DNA of 64,000 nucleotides, taken from Ceratotherium simum simum. Taxonomy: Eukaryota > Chordata > Mammalia > Perissodactyla > Rhinocerotidae. Below are positions 11,727 to 21,864 of this stretch, in pieces. The position numbers and the translations under genes were made by a program. The stretch's first letter is position 1. Every line of letters begins with the position of its first letter. The DNA lies in NCBI RefSeq assembly GCF_000283155.1, contig NW_004454280.1, positions 2,751,019 through 2,815,018 on the forward strand. Reading direction: 5' to 3'. The notes beneath the pieces were generated by a model. That model was given only the letters and a program-made list of their open reading frames with translations. It was not told where the DNA came from and made no database searches.

Positions 11727-12150
11727 TCCAGTCTTCTTTACCTATTGCTGAATAACAAAATATCCCCAAATTTAGTGACCTGAAGCAATAATCATTTTGT
11801 CATATCCCACAATTCTGTGGGCCAGGAATTCAGGCAAGGCTTGACTGGGCAGTTCTCCTGCGTCTTGTGGAGTCAGCTGAGCTCACTTTGGCAGTGAGGT
11901 TGATCTGGAGGGTGCAAGCAATAAACAACAACCCGTATGGCTCAGGAAGCACTCTTCATGTTTTTATCACTCTTGACATAAAGAATCCTGCCCAGGAGAG
12001 ATGCTTCTGGCATTGCTTTACCAATAGGGGTAGTATGGGTTTTGGCTGAGTCATTGCTCTAATATGTTCTTCTTGTCACTGGAGTTCTTGTCAGTGTTGA
12101 AGGGAAAAAACAATATGAAGAGTTTTAGAACAACACCGTAACCTAAAGAT
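11727..12150 (-). mobile_element. MLT-like LTR, minus strand
   Basis: 'cctattgctgaataacaaaa', 'tccccaaatttagtgacc', 'cacaattctgtgggccagga' and 'cttgactgggcagttctcct' reproduce, in order, the reversed MLT-type LTR also seen at 48487 and 56691. It is degenerate with unclear ends. Confidence 0.55.
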
Positions 12151-12235
12151 TGTTTACATCAGTTGTTTTCATGGAAAGCCAGGGGTGTTCTGGAAGTATC
12201 TGAGGGATCATCAAGGGAAATTTTCCGTTTGTCTT

Positions 12236-13623
12236 TCCCTTCTAGGGAAGGAAGAGTAATATTCCTCTACCCTTACAGATTCTTGGCTGAGACCTCCCTG
12301 TAATAAAAGACAGATTAACAGGAGAAAAGAAACACAAGTTTAATAACATATATGAAACCAGCAAACAGTTAGCCATTGATGATTAAGTAGCTGGGGACTA
12401 AAGTTTTTTTCCCCTTTTTACAATTACTGGCTATAGCTTTTAGCTGTTTACCTGCCCATTGTTAACTGTGCTGCTTAGGCAATATGCTCTCTGACTCCCA
12501 CTAGATTCCTATAGATAACATCTCCCCAGTTATCACCATGGCAATGGATGTTTGAACTGTTTTTCAGGAGTTTGAACCCCTTGTCCACTTCAGGCCAGTT
12601 GAGACCACCAACCCATCAACTGGGCCCATGCAGGTGTCTGATAAGCAACCTTTTGATGTCAAGAGGCTAAAAACTCCATCCTCCGGTCATGGCAACGCTG
12701 CTATTTTGTGAACATGTGTCCTATGAAGAGGCATGAAGTCTGACTACACTTGCACAGATCATCAGTTACCTCACCTCTCCTCATCTCCAGTCATCTATCT
12801 CCACATTTCAGACCACCTTACTCCCTACCCCATAAATATCCCTGAGTCTCTATTTTTGGGAAGGTGGATTTGAGACTTGTTTTCTTGTTTTCCTCACTTG
12901 GCTGCCTTGTGATTAAACCCTCTCTCTCTGCAATCTTGTAGTCTCGGTGATTGGCTTTCTGGGTGGCAGGCAAAAACGGACCTGGTGTGGTAACATATAT
13001 ACCTCCTGTACACATGGGAGGTACCCAGGAAAATTGAGTAACTCCTCAAAATGGCCCAAGCCATCACCTTAAATACCATCTCCAGCTAAAGATAAAAGAA
13101 GAATTTGATTGAAGGGAAGCCAGTTATGGGAGGTTATCAGGCAAAGTGTTACCAAAACCAAAGTGGGTTTGCCTCCTGGCAAGTTAAATCAGACTCTCCA
13201 CCAGAAGTAGTTGTCACACAAAGTAAAGTATATTTGCAGCAAATAGGAGACCATGCAGAATCATTTTCAAAGTCATGGCTCCCTGAACAAAGGGAAGCAG
13301 AGACCTTTTATTTTGGATGGGGAATGAATATTCAAAAGGGAGAGGTGGGTATTCACTTGTGCAGGCTCAGTTGGAAAACGTGATTCCACATACACTGCAG
13401 GCTACAGCAGTAAGGCCTAAGCTCCTCCTGGAGAGATCTTAGCATTAAAAATAAGGCAAAGGTCATAGGCACACCGTTTTGTGGTGAGGCTTGTTTTGAT
13501 TCAGGGTGGTTGGTGATTGCATCTCCTTAGCACAACAAAAGGAAAAAAAAATAACAATTTTGAAAAACAGTTAAATCCTTCCAAACCCACCCTTAAGTTC
13601 CTTGAGGCTATTATTCAGTGACA
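12236..13623 (-). mobile_element. ERV LTR, family C, split by LTR B
   Basis: On the minus strand the element runs from the CA-ended edge at 13623 (…cagtgaca) through 'agggaagccagttatgg', 'attaaacttgtgtttc' and 'ttattacagggaggtctc' to about 12236. It is cut by a solo LTR at 12353-12995. Its U3 part (13158-13623) is related to 14587-14716 plus 16364-16649. The left limit is approximate. Confidence 0.65.
12353..12995 (+). mobile_element. ERV solo LTR, family B, plus strand
   Basis: A 643-bp element with TGAAACCAGC…GGTGTGGTAACA ends and a perfect 4-bp target duplication TATA (12349-12352 and 12996-12999). The promoter-like 'ccccataaatatccctgag' lies at about 12829, and the R/U5 region has 'gattaaaccctctctctctg' (about 12911) followed by 'gattggctttctgggtggc'. 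It is inserted in LTR family C. Compared with the copy at 14717-16359 it lacks roughly 250-300 bases of U3, so it is a different subfamily or a deleted copy. Confidence 0.88.
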
Positions 13624-14109
13624 AAAGTACAGTAAAGGAGAGTCAGGTTGTTATACAGATTTCAATAGGTGTTTTCTCCATTGATAAGAGATTCTACAGA
13701 TTTGGTCATCCTTCTCTTCCTGATACAGAGAGGGAGACATCCTTACAAATGGAGATTTCTCTTATAAATGTAAATGTCTCTTACAAACGGGTAACTTCTA
13801 CTCAGTTTTCAGATCTTTTTATGTGTCAGCTGTTTCTTAATAATAACCTGTTCCAAAAGATCCACATGTCAAAGAGACATATTTTTGAGTGGCTTGTTCT
13901 GCTTTCTTCACCCCCATATTCCAAGTGGCATACTTTTATTTCTTATAACAGTTCTAGTGTGTGATTTCATTTGAAGAAAGAGTTTTCAAACTAAAGTAAT
14001 TTCAAAAATACTTACTGTGATATTGTGATGTATAATAAATATATATTTTGTCTTTGATCCAATTCCTGGCACAGAATTCCTAAACTTGGAATTTCCTAAG
14101 TGATGAGAG
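13624..14109. repeat. LTR-related fragments and unassigned DNA
   Basis: 'acaaatggagatttctctta' and 'taaatgtaaatgtctctta' at 13746-13785 repeat a U3 phrase also found in LTR B (15362, 16090) and LTR A (8910). At least part is LTR debris. The rest, including 13800-14109, is unassigned. Confidence 0.4.
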
Positions 14110-14867
14110 CTGAAGAAGGGTATTTTGTTATGTTAATGAGGTGACTTTTGGAAAGCACCTAAAGATGGGGGCTGGTTACCAGTGGAGCTGACGAGGTGAT
14201 TTGAGGGTTGGAACTTTCAGTTCAGTGTCCCCAAATCCCACCTCCTGGGAAGGGAGAGGGGCTAGAGATTGAGTCTAATCACCAATGGCCAATGATTTAA
14301 TCTGTTATGCTTAAGTAATGAAGTCTCCATAAAATCCCGAAAGGACAGGGTTCAGAGAGCTTACAGGATGATGAACACATGGAAATTTTGGGAGAGCAGT
14401 GTGCCTGGAGAAGGCAAAGGAGCTCCAAGCGCTTTCCCAATACCTTGCCCTATGCGTCTCTTCCATCTAGCTGTTCCTGAGATATATATTTTTATAATAA
14501 ACTGGTAATCTAGTAAGGAAAATGTTTCTCTGAATTCTATGAGCTACAATTTGGTTGAACCCAAGGAGGGGATTGTAGGAACCTCTTGATACTGAACCAA
14601 GTGGGCTCACTGCCTGGTGAGTTAAATAAGACTCTACACCAGAGGATGTTGTTTCACAAAGTAAAGTGTATTTGCAGCAAATAGGAGGCCATGAGGAATC
14701 ATTTCCAAAGTCATGGTGTTACCACACTGGGTCCGTTTTTGCCCGCCGCCCAGAAAGCCAATCACGGAGATGATGAGATTGCAGAGAGAGAGGGTTTAAT
14801 CACAAGGCAGCCAAGTGAGGAAAACAGGAGAACAAGTCTCAAATCTGCCTCCCTGAAAATAGGGACT

Positions 14868-15624
14868 CAGGGGTATTTATGGGGAAGGGGGCAAGGTGGT
14901 CTGAAATGATTGGAGGTGAGGAGAGGTGAGGTAATTGATGATCTGCGCAAGCGTAGTCAGGCTTCATGCCTCTTCGTTGGGTGTATGTTCACAGAATGGC
15001 GGCATTAGCGTGCCCTGAGGGTGGAGTTTTAACCTCTTGACGTCAAAAGGTAGCTTATCAGACATATGTCTGTGTGGGCCCAGGTGATGGGTTGGTGGTC
15101 TCAACCAGCCTGAAGTGGACAAGGGGTTCAGTTCCTGAAAAAAAATAGCTCAAACACCCATTACTATAGTAACCCAGGCTCCAGGGAGATGTCATCTATA
15201 GGAACCTAGTCGGAGTCAGATGGCATATTGCCCAAATAGCACAGTTAACAATGAGTAAATTTATCATGCAGATTTAAGTCCTCGCCTTCCATTCTGATAA
15301 GTTTCTAGCTAAGGCCATCCCCCCCTTCTTCCTGGTGCAAGGAAGAAGATGCATTTAGAAATGGGAATTTTCTTTACAAATGTAAATATCTCTCATAAAG
15401 GGTAACTAGAACTAAGAATGGGCTTAGCAGGACGCACCCAGGTACCCAGAGATGTCTATAGTTATGGCCTTTTCTGAGGGCAGGCCTCCCATCGCAAACT
15501 CCTTTGGTCAGTTCATGGGGGTGGAGATAAAAATGTCATTCAGGCAGAGACATATTTTGAGTTTGCAAATTCCAATACCCCATAGTTACTAGCTGTTTAA
15601 TCATCAACGGCTGCCTGCCGGTTT
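14868..15624 (-). repeat. LTR U3 repeat unit 1
   Basis: Starts 'caggggtatttatgggga' and runs to '…ctgcctgccggttt'. It is followed at once by unit 2 in the same orientation, with the same internal order of landmarks (gattggaggtgagga; cagaatggcggcattagc; cctgaagtggacaagggg; gtcagatggcatatt; catccccccc; ccatagttactagctg). Confidence 0.85.
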
Positions 15625-16357
15625 CAGGAGTATTTATGGGGAAAGGGGAAAGGTGGTCTGAAACGATTGGAGGTGAGGAGGGATGAGGTAATTGATGATC
15701 TGTGCAAGTGTAGTCAGCCTTCAAGCCTCTTTGTAGGACACATGTTCACAGAATGGCGGCATTAGCATGCCCCAAGTGTGGAGTTCCAACCTCTTGCCGT
15801 CAAAAGTGCCCAGTTGATGGGTTGGGGGTCTCAATCTGGCCTGAAGTGGACAAGGGGTTCAATTCCTGAAAAAATAGCTCAAACATCCATTACCATGGTG
15901 ACCCCGACTCCAGGGGGATGTTACCTATAGGAATCTAGTGGGAGTCAGATGGCATATTACCTAAACAGCACAGTTAACAATGGGTAAGTTTATCATGCAG
16001 ATTGAAGTCCTCATCTTCTGTTCTGATAAGTTTCTAGGTAAGGACATCCCCCCCTTCTTCCTGGTACAGGGAAATATGTACCTATACAGATGGAGATTTT
16101 CTTTTCAAATGTAAATGTCTCTCATAAAGGGTAGTAACCAGAACTAAGAATGGGCTTAGCACGGACCCACCCAGACACTGGAGATGTCTATGGTGATGGC
16201 CTATTCTGGAGGTGGGCCTCCCAACCCAAACTCCTTTGGTTAGCTAGTGGGGGATGGGCGCCAAAATGTCATTCAGGCAGAGACATATTCTGAGCTGGCA
16301 AATTCCAATCCCCCATAGTTACTAGCTGCTTAATCATCAATGGCTGTTTGCCGGTTT
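15625..16357 (-). repeat. LTR U3 repeat unit 2
   Basis: Starts 'caggagtatttatgggga' and ends '…ctgtttgccggttt'. It differs from unit 1 by scattered substitutions and about 24 bases of length, so the duplication is not recent. The extra length of unit 1 includes about 30 bases after the 'ccgtcaaaag/gacgtcaaaagg' landmark. Confidence 0.85.
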
Positions 16358-16855
16358 CAATGGTGTCCTCGAACAAAGGGAAAGAGGAACTTTTAGTTGG
16401 TTGGGGAATGAATACTCAAAAGGAAGAGGTGGGTACACTGCAGATTATTGTATTGAGGCTTAATCTCCTCTTGAAGAGATCTTCGTGTTAAAAATAAGGC
16501 AAGGTCATGGGCACAGCTCTTGTAGGGAGGCTTGGTTAGCTTCAGGGTGGTTGCCGTTTGTGTCTCCTTAACATAAAAAAACAACTTGGAAAAACAGTTA
16601 AATGCTTCCAAACCCACCATTAAGTTCCTTGGGGCACTAGTTGGTGACACTCTGATTTATAGCTAGTTGATCAGAAGTACAGGTAACAACCTGGACTTGT
16701 GATTGGTTTCTGAAGTAGGGATGGTGGTAATCTTTTAGGCCTGAGCCCTTAGCTTGTGGAATCTGATGCTATGTCTAGGTAGATAGTGTCAGAATTGAGT
16801 TGAATTGTAGGACACCTAGCTGGTGCTGCAGAATTGCTTGGATGTGGGGAACTGC

Positions 16856-16870
16856 TCCACACACACACAC
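16856..16870. repeat. (CA)n microsatellite
   Basis: Short cacacacacacac run at the 3' end of the outer LTR. Confidence 0.7.
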
Positions 16871-16874
16871 ATTA

Positions 16875-17530
16875 GGTGCAGAATTTTTACTTACACTAAT
16901 CCTTCCATTTTACAGATGAGGAAAGAGAGACCCAGTCAGTTCAAGTTACTTACTCAAGGTCACACAGTGTGGGAGATCAAGATTTGGCCACCCTGAAATA
17001 TATCTCTTTACCTTGATTGTTTTCTCTGAGGGACATTTGACCTCCCCCACTAACTGCCTAAAGAATTTGACATGGTGGCTCCTTCCTGGAACAGATCTTC
17101 TATCATGATGGCTGTAATGATCATATAAAATAGATGTTACAATGGGAGGGGCACCAAGCTCCTTTTATCAAAAAACTCTATCTCTCCCTGACCACATTAT
17201 CTATAGATGACCCTGAAAAGAATTGTTTTCTTGCCCTCTGAAGTCCCAGACCACTACCCACCCCCAACACCTTCCTCGCCTTTAGCTACAATACTTAAGC
17301 AAGTAGCTTAGACAGAGGGACGAGTTGCTCATTTCTGAGTTTCTCCCATGTATACATGTTATTAAACTTGGTATTATTTTCTCCTGCTAACCTGTCTTGT
17401 TAATTATTTGGCCAGCCATAAGAAACTTAAGGGAAAGGGCAGAGGGGGATTCCCCACTTCCCCCACACAGTCAATGAAGTAACCAGATGAGAACTTGGGC
17501 CTCCTGAGTCTGGATATCTAATGTGTGTCC
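16875..17530 (-). repeat. MIR, split by LTR A
   Basis: 'ccattttacagatgaggaaa' and 'tactcaaggtcacacag' (to 16967) are the reversed MIR core. The element resumes after the LTR with 'tcaatgaagtaaccagatga' and 'gaacttgggcctcctgagtc'. Old mammalian SINE, non-coding. Confidence 0.8.
16968..17467 (+). mobile_element. ERV solo LTR, family A, plus strand
   Basis: About 500 bp, TGTGGGAG…CTTCCCCCACA, inside a MIR. The flanks share CACAG (16963-16967 and 17466-17470), and because both the LTR end and the target contain 'caca' the exact right edge can only be placed at 17465-17467. 'gttattaaacttggtatta' near 17359 lies where the polyadenylation region belongs. Family mate of 8539-9200, opposite strand. 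The left edge of the duplicated block (17388) falls inside this LTR. Confidence 0.83.
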
Positions 17531-17662
17531 TCCCCTATTTGATTCTCATAACCTAAGAAGTAGGTCCTACATCTACTTGGATGTGGAAAATAGGACTCAG
17601 AGAAGTCAAATGATTAACCTGAACTTATAAGGGGTGGAGTTGGATTTTAAAATATACGTCTT

Positions 17663-17872
17663 GGGCTGGCCCCATGGCTTAGCGGTTAAGTGCACACGCT
17701 CCACTGCTGGTGGCCCAGGTTCAGATCCCAGGCGCACACTGACGCACCGCTTCTCTGGCCATGCTGAGGCCGCGTCCCACGTACAGCAACCAGAAGAATG
17801 TGCAACTATGATGTACAACTATCTACTGGGGCTTTGGGGGGAAAAATAAATAAAATTATAAAAATAAAAAAT
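17663..17872 (+). mobile_element. ERE1 SINE, plus strand
   Basis: Full-length tRNA-derived equine SINE: gggctggccccatggcttag head, B-box-like aggttcagatccc, ccatgctgaggccgcgtccc, 'ctactggggctttgggggg' and an A-rich taaataaaat tail. The target duplication aaaatatac[g/a]tctt is at 17649-17662 and 17873-17886 with one mismatch. The small frames of both strands here (17606-17849) are SINE shadows. Confidence 0.95.
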
Positions 17873-17889
17873 AAAATATACATCTTTTT

Positions 17890-18126
17890 GGCGCCAGGCC
17901 AGTGGCATAGTGGTTAAGTTCCCATGCTCCACTTCAGCAGTCCAAGGTTCACTGGTTCAGATCCTGGGCATGGACCTACACATGGCGCATCAAGCCATGC
18001 TGTGGTGGCATCCCACCCGCAAAATAGAGGAAGATTGGCACAGATGTTAGCTCAAGAGCAATCTTCCTCAAGCAAAAAGAGGAAGATTGGCCACAGATGT
18101 TAGCTCAGGGCCAGTCTTCCTGATAC
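17890..18126 (+). mobile_element. ERE SINE with duplicated tail, plus strand
   Basis: Head ggcgccaggccagtggcata, then 'catcaagccatgctgtggtg', then two successive copies of the gaggaagattggc…gatgttagctca…cttcct tail motif (18027-18072 and 18079-18121). The tail duplication also appears in the copy at 20412. It inserted just after the preceding ERE1. Confidence 0.88.
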
Positions 18127-18885
18127 ACACACAATAAATGCAGGTATTTAAAAAAAAATGTTTCCTGCCATTCTCTGCATCATGTGTTATACTAGTGATT
18201 TGTACATTTTTTGATTTATCATATTCTTTGAGAATATGATGAATGACATGGACCATCTCCCAGAAAAGTAGACTATGTGCTTGCTAAGTGTTAAACATAA
18301 TTTAATACACATTCTAAAGTTCATCTGTGGGCAAAGACCTTCTAGGAAGAGGTTTGCAGACCTTAGGTTAGGACTTGTATTATGCTGGTAAGTGTTTAAC
18401 AATACTCTCCTCATTTAATTCTGCCATAAATATTGGTTGATATTTTCATTTATTCTAATAAGTAAAATGAAAGTGAAATAATGATTTATGTTATTACAAG
18501 TGAAACAGAATTTCACTTGTTTCTCTAACAACATGAGTGACTTCTTTGCTGAATCAGATAACACTTTTCAAATACTGGAAGAATATTTCTCAATTTGTTA
18601 TGGTATTCACAAATTAATGGCAAGTCACAGGTTATTTTTAAGTTTAGTCTGCATTGCTAACATTTTTCCATCTTTCTTAAGACTTTCTTAAGTCTAGACA
18701 ATCAACAAAACAATAAATCAAACTTTGATTTGTAGTGTTTGCTGATTTCTGTGGTACAAATATCCCTACCAGGGCAGATTTCAAGCTACCAAGGTGATGT
18801 TATTGAATATGGAGCTGGCACAATATGTACAGTAGCACACCACCATATAGTATTTAGATGCAATAGACATAAATAACTTCAAGAG
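18127..18885. other. unassigned intergenic DNA
   Basis: AT-rich and without a recognisable element. The short frames at 18068-18414 (minus) and 18488-18691 (plus) show no motif. Confidence 0.45.
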
Positions 18886-18889
18886 CACA

Positions 18890-19365
18890 TTACCAGGTAA
18901 GGGTCTACTGCCCAATGCACATAGAAGCCAATATCTACGACACCAGCTTTTGAGGAAAGAAAAGGCTTTATTGTGAGGTTGACTAGAAGGGACACAGGAG
19001 GCAAAGCTCTCAAACCTGTCTCTTCAGTCCAGGGTTTGGGGTAAAATTAAGATATTAGGGAGGGGAGGCTGGTATGCAGTAGTGCTGGCAGGATGAGTTT
19101 CAATTGGCAGGACTCCAAACAAACCATTTATGGTAAGGTACAGAAAGGGGCTTTAACATCAGATCTTCCTGGACAATGGACGTCTCATTTCTGGAAAAGG
19201 TCTGTCTTTCAAGTTCTGGTCATGCCCTAGTCCTTTTTGTTCCACTGGTGGGGGGGAAATCTTTGGTTCTATGTTTTATTTCAGGTCAAAGTTTTCTCTT
19301 CTGCACGTGCTCCAGCTAGATGACTTGCAGTTTTGGTTCACTGTCCCTCAAAAACAACTTTAACA
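18890..19365 (-). mobile_element. probable ERV LTR, minus strand
   Basis: On the minus strand, 'cctcacaataaagcctttt' (plus 18966-18984) is a strong polyadenylation signal followed by a U5-like tail, and the element begins near 'tgttaaagttgtttttgagg' (plus right edge 19365). Upstream 'accataaatggt' could serve as a weak TATA box. Ends approximate; no target duplication found. Confidence 0.55.
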
Positions 19366-20391
19366 TTTTGTTGTTAATAATATTGGGTCAGTTTAAACTG
19401 GTCCTATGGTTACATACACAGGCAATAAACATAGTAATTAGAAATTGAGAATGTTGTGTATTTATTACCTTTGTTTTTTAATACAATTTATTTAGTGAAT
19501 TAACATAATTTAATTTTTAATAATGGCTGCATTTAACAACTTGCTTATAAAATTCCTGACAATTTAATGATGGGCTCTTTCACACCAGGTATGAGCTTGC
19601 ACATGACTGGTGAGGACCCACTGTGCTGTATTATTTTGCCTCCTATCCACTTTGCTTTTTGTGACTTGCTTAGCATCCTTAGATTTTGGAATTCTTCCCC
19701 TGCAGTTCTCGAGCCAACTTTCTTCTTTTTCTTTACCAAAATTACCTAATTGAAAAGAGGGACAAGATTGCTGAGTCTCTTATCTGCCCCTGTGATGCCC
19801 TTGGAATGACTAAATTCTCCATGTTCTTTAGTCTTTTCCCCACTTTCTGCTGGGCTTCACTCATTACTGTATGATTGAGTTTCACTGACTTTCTGGTAAG
19901 TATATTTTATGCTTTTCCTGCTACTCAGGGCCAGATTGAGAATGCCGTAAGTAGGCTTGAGCTATATATAATTTTGGGGACTATTTTAAGAAAAAAGAAT
20001 ACAAAATACAAATTCAAATAAAGTACAGGGCTTTGGAAATTTCTGGGCCTAAATTCACTTGATTTCATTATAAATCCCCTTCTGTAGCTCTTAGGTTCTT
20101 TCTTTAAAATGGGTGGATATTTGGAGGTAGGGGAATGTGTGTGTGTGTGGGTGCACATGTACCTTTATATCTGCACAATAGAGAGCATCCAGGGGAGAAT
20201 GCAGGCACTAGGGTGCTTTTTGGTAGGGTTGGGACCAGGGTAACTTCATGTTTATCTGGAATTTTCCTGTTAATTTATTGGTTTTTTTTTTTTTTTTACT
20301 ACTATTACCTGTTTTACTATTATTACCTGTTAATTTACTATTTCACGCCTAGAAGCCTCAGTTTTCTCATTTCTAAAATGAAGGTATTGTA
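19366..20391. other. unassigned intergenic DNA with poly(T)
   Basis: No gene or named repeat. Holds a (TG)n run near 20136-20150 and a T16 run at 20282-20297 followed by two near-identical 'actattacctgtt' units. Confidence 0.5.
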
Positions 20392-20406
20392 CTGAATCTC
20401 TGTCAA

Positions 20407-20650
20407 CTTTTTTTTTTTGTAAGGAAGATTGCCCCTGAGCTAATATCTGTTGCCTCTTCTTCTTTTTGCTTGAGGAAGATTGTCCCTGAGCTAACATCTG
20501 TGCCAATCTCCCTCTATTTTATTTATGGGATACCACCACAGCTTGGCTTGATGAGCAGTGTGTAGATCCGTGCCTGGGATCTGAACCCATGAACCCTGGG
20601 ACGCTGAAGTAGAGTGTGAGAACTAAACCACTACGCCACCGGGCTGGCCG
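20407..20650 (-). mobile_element. ERE SINE with duplicated tail, minus strand
   Basis: Minus-strand ERE, head at the right (…ccaccgggctggccg), with two gaggaagattg…gagctaa…atctgt tail units at the left. The target duplication ctgaat[ct][ct]ctgtcaa lies at 20392-20406 and 20651-20665 with a two-base difference, which fixes the limits. Confidence 0.92.
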
Positions 20651-20665
20651 CTGAATTCCTGTCAA

Positions 20666-21364
20666 TTTTTAAAGGGTATAATTGGTTTTAAATTGTTAAA
20701 GTATGTGTGTGTAAATATCTCCATACAAATATTTGTAGAATAAATGTAGGACCTGTCCATGCTTATCACAATGAAGTGCGGTACACAGGTAAGCAAACTA
20801 CCATTTCTTATTTTAATTGTTATTGAAGACAGCGACCTGTTAGAAGAACGAGAGAGAATTGTGCAAAAAATTGAGCCTTTCTTGTGTAATTTGTATTTAA
20901 AGTCAAGTGACATTCTCCTTTTATCCCTTTATAACAGCTCTTCAGCTCTCCCTTTATAACCTCCTCCACTAACTCCCCAGGATCAGTAGCATTTTTAAGT
21001 TAACTTATTTTTCTCCAGTAAAAGGGGTGTGTCTTTCTCAGGAGAAGACATTTCAATAGTAATCCCCAGATTACGATCTCTCTCCCCTGACTAGGCCTCT
21101 CTCCAACCCCTAACACTACTTTTTTTCCTTCTCTCTTTGACATGTTAAATAAGGGTTTCACAGATTTTGCAACCTTACCCTAATTGGGTGCTATTTCTCA
21201 TCCTACCTCCTGATCTTACTTTTCAACAGAGTTCTCTAAAATCCTTCAACTGCTGGCACGTTTCCCAGCCTGACCCTCCCTTCCATGTTAGAGCCCCACC
21301 CACACCTTCTGCAATGACCTTACTGGCTTCATTCATGGGCTTCACTTGTGTGGGAGGCATAAGA
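20666..21364. other. unassigned intergenic DNA
   Basis: No recognisable gene or repeat. The 66- and 83-codon frames around 20662-20959 face each other and have no motif. Confidence 0.45.
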
Positions 21365-21595
21365 ATTAAGCTGGAATCCCGACTCTACCACTTACCAAAC
21401 ATATCACCTCAGCCTGGTTATTTAATTTCTTAGTGTCTTGATATCCTCATTTAACAAATACAGATAATAAGGATACATAATTCATACATATGTTGTGAAG
21501 GTTAAATCAGTTAATTTGCATAAAGGACTTAGCACAGTACTGGCAAACAGCAAAGAATGAGTAGATGTGAGATATTGTTATTATAATATGTTTAC
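21365..21595 (+). repeat. MIR, plus strand
   Basis: 'tggaatcccgactctaccac', 'cagcctggttatttaatttc', 'gttgtgaaggttaaatcag' and 'acttagcacagtactggca' follow MIR from core to 3' end. It is heavily worn. The only base substitution between the two copies of the duplicated block lies here (21443). Confidence 0.75.
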
Positions 21596-21864
21596 ACTAT
21601 TATATATTATATTATGTATTTCTGTGCAACTCCAAAGGCAGGGTTTTCAAGCAATATGAGATTTTCTATTCTGACTGCACAGCTGACAAAATTTACTGAA
21701 AGGTTGAAATTTTTGGTAAAGTCAATTATTTTGCATTGTGTAAAAAGCCCTCTCCTATCTATCTCCCTTCAAAAATAAAAGTTATTTGAATTTGTATATA
21801 TTTCTATAACATTTTATAATTGAACTTATTCTTAGTTATTGCTAAACATTAAATGTGATGTTGA

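Larger units (their letters stand above)
14717..16359 (-). mobile_element. inner solo LTR (family B) with duplicated U3
   Basis: A 1643-bp LTR on the minus strand. The plus-strand edges are TGTTACCACACTGGG and GCCGGTTTCA, with a 4-bp duplication ATGG (14713-14716 and 16360-16363). It is a relative of 12353-12995 in the opposite orientation. Its length is explained by two tandem U3 units (14868-15624 and 15625-16357, 757 and 733 bp), each ending in the same promoter-proximal 'ccataaatactcctg/ccataaatacccctg' box. R/U5 (14717-14867) is single. No coding sequence adjoins. Confidence 0.85.
14587..16649 (-). mobile_element. middle LTR (family C-related), nested in D
   Basis: The ends are TGATACTG (14587) and TTGGTGACA (16649), flanked by a 4-bp duplication CTCT (14583-14586 and 16650-16653), which restores the outer LTR exactly. 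Excluding the LTR inserted at 14717 it is about 420 bp. It shares 'gacaaag/caaagtaaagt…tttgcagcaaatagga' and 'aatgaatactcaaaaggaag' phrases with 13158-13623. Confidence 0.75.
14110..16870 (+). mobile_element. outer LTR (family D), split in two
   Basis: The 5' part (about 14110-14586) has 'atgggggctggttaccag', 'gctgacgaggtgatttgag', 'aatgaagtctccataaaatc' (TATA-like) and 'tttataataaactggtaat' (AATAAA). The 3' part (16654-about 16870) continues with 'gatttatagctagttgatca', 'acaggtaacaacctgga' and 'gatagtgtcagaattgag'. Read together without 14587-16653 they form one plus-strand LTR. It is the oldest layer of a three-deep nest. I do not give the family a catalogue name. Confidence 0.75.

Noticed and set aside
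14868..16357. CRISPR-like or satellite array
   Set aside because: Only two long units within one LTR, no short repeats with unique spacers, and a vertebrate context.
17663..17872. tRNA gene suggested by A/B-box-like motifs
   Set aside because: The tRNA-like head belongs to an ERE SINE. No cloverleaf with anticodon and matching acceptor stem could be drawn. The same holds for all other ERE copies.
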